A program made the translations under genes and the position numbers. From Holothuria scabra (taxonomy: Eukaryota; Echinodermata; Holothuroidea; Aspidochirotida; Holothuriidae): a stretch of DNA of 64,000 nt. Location: assembly GCA_037179385.1 (NCBI GenBank), contig CM074193.1, forward strand, positions 9,321,547 to 9,385,546, written 5' to 3'. Of this stretch, positions 63,270 to 64,000 are shown in pieces. Every line of letters starts with the position of its first letter. Within the stretch, counting starts at the first letter, position 1. A model generated the notes under the pieces. The model ran no database searches and had not been told where the DNA came from. It was given only the letters and a program-made list of their open reading frames with translations.

Positions 63270-63580
63270 AATGCTGTTACAATATTACAAACGACGCTAA
63301 GCTAATCAGCCACCCGAATTACATTTTATGCAATAATCGGATTAAATGTCGGCATGTACACAAGGTGACTGCAGTGGTCATAACTCATGCACACAATGAT
63401 ATTGTCAATTATGATTAGTGATAAGTATCAAAATGGAACAGATTATACATCCACATGCCCGGAGGAATCAATGCTGCAATAATCAGATTAAATGTCGGCA
63501 TGTACACAAGGTGACTGCGGCGGTTATAACACAATGCACACAATGACATGTCAATTACGATTAGTGATAAGTATCAAAAA
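63270..63580. repeat. two direct repeats of about 120 bp upstream of the transposase frame
   Basis: AATGTCGGCATGTACACAAG, GTGACTGC, GCACACAATGA and GATTAGTGATAAGTATCAAA occur at about 63345-63435 and 63490-63580 with few changes. They may be subterminal repeats of the Merlin-like element to the right; this is inferred from proximity only. Confidence 0.6.
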
Positions 63581-63698
63581 TTGAAATGAACTTTCAATTT
63601 GGCTTACTTCAAGATGCAGGAGTGAGTCTATTGATCAATGTATATATATAAGACCTTCCCAAAACAGAACTTCATTGTGATCATAGCAATGAGACAAA

Positions 63699-64000
63699 AT
63701 GGATATTGTAACACAAGTTGGAGGGCATCGATTTGAAGACATGGCCAACCACTGGGAGTTTCTGAGAGAGCGTCATCTTCTTAGAAGTTTGCGATGTGCA
63801 TGCAGGAGAGATATGAAGCTGTCACCATTCTCATCATCCAGCGATAAGGAACGGCTCAGATGCCATGCATGTGACACCAAAAAGTTGATTTGGGCCGGCA
63901 GCTTCTTTGATGGGTCAAAACTACGACTAGACCATTGGATATGGGTCATGTTCCTGTGGGCCTCTAGAATACAGACTGGCCAAGCATCTCGTCTGACAGA
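63699..64000 (+). CDS. Merlin / ISXO2-like transposase, N-terminal 100 residues, runs off the window
   Basis: The frame from ATG 63699 is open to the last base. Residues 33-60 contain Cys pairs (RCAC and RCHAC) with the spacing of the zinc-ribbon seen in Merlin/IS1016-type transposases. This is followed by the family pattern GSFFDGSKLRLDHWIWVMFL and WASR. The next part, with the ISXO2-like DDE catalytic domain, lies outside. The start may be earlier by splicing, but a purine-rich AAAATGG start context fits. Merlin is a DNA transposon of animals, a cut-and-paste enzyme acting in the nucleus. No terminal repeat was identified, so activity cannot be judged. Confidence 0.72.
   Translation, partial: MDIVTQVGGHRFEDMANHWEFLRERHLLRSLRCACRRDMKLSPFSSSSDKERLRCHACDTKKLIWAGSFFDGSKLRLDHWIWVMFLWASRIQTGQASRLT

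Overview
This is a piece of an animal nuclear genome: AT-rich, with spliced genes, GT-AG introns and dense transposon relics. Many TAGGCCTA-type words, together with CDK8 and ASCC3 proteins close to the vertebrate ones, suggest an invertebrate deuterostome, most likely an echinoderm. The species is inferred and cannot be proved from the window. No bacterial, phage or CRISPR features are present.

Layout. Bases 1-25,700 hold no protein gene I can recognise. They carry several DNA transposons and MITEs (576-2537, 5045-7981, 13177-14051, 18463-19445, 22019-25325), two foldback elements built from iterated AACTCGG words (3063-4140, 19613-20090), and satellite-bearing elements (12184-13057, 22155-25070). 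From 25,723 to about 43,270 (+ strand) lies a complete CDK8/CDK19 ortholog, the Mediator-kinase catalytic subunit. I resolved 12 coding exons that give a 465-residue protein, plus one in-frame candidate optional exon. From 57,237 down to 45,318 (- strand) lie the last ten coding exons of ASCC3, the helicase subunit of the ASC-1 complex. These cover the end of the second helicase cassette and the whole second Sec63 unit; the 5' exons are beyond the right edge. The two genes are convergent, tail to tail, about 2 kb apart. From 57,238 to 64,000 there are degenerate duplicated gypsy-type gag fragments, an AT-rich tandem repeat, and at the right edge the N-terminal part of a Merlin/ISXO2-like transposase.

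The most unusual signal is a three-level nest upstream of CDK8. A SINE-like repeat is split by a hAT-type MITE with an 8-bp target duplication, and that MITE is split by a satellite element of Helentron/HINE-like architecture. Paralogous copies elsewhere in the window show the empty sites. The satellite holds about 17 monomers of 144-157 bp, at least 11 of them with a perfect AGGTCA-A-AGGTCA direct repeat, the DR1 consensus site of nuclear receptors. Related elements lie in inverse orientation inside an ASCC3 intron. CDK8-Mediator and ASC-1 are both known nuclear-receptor co-regulators, so a regulatory link is possible, but it is only a hypothesis.
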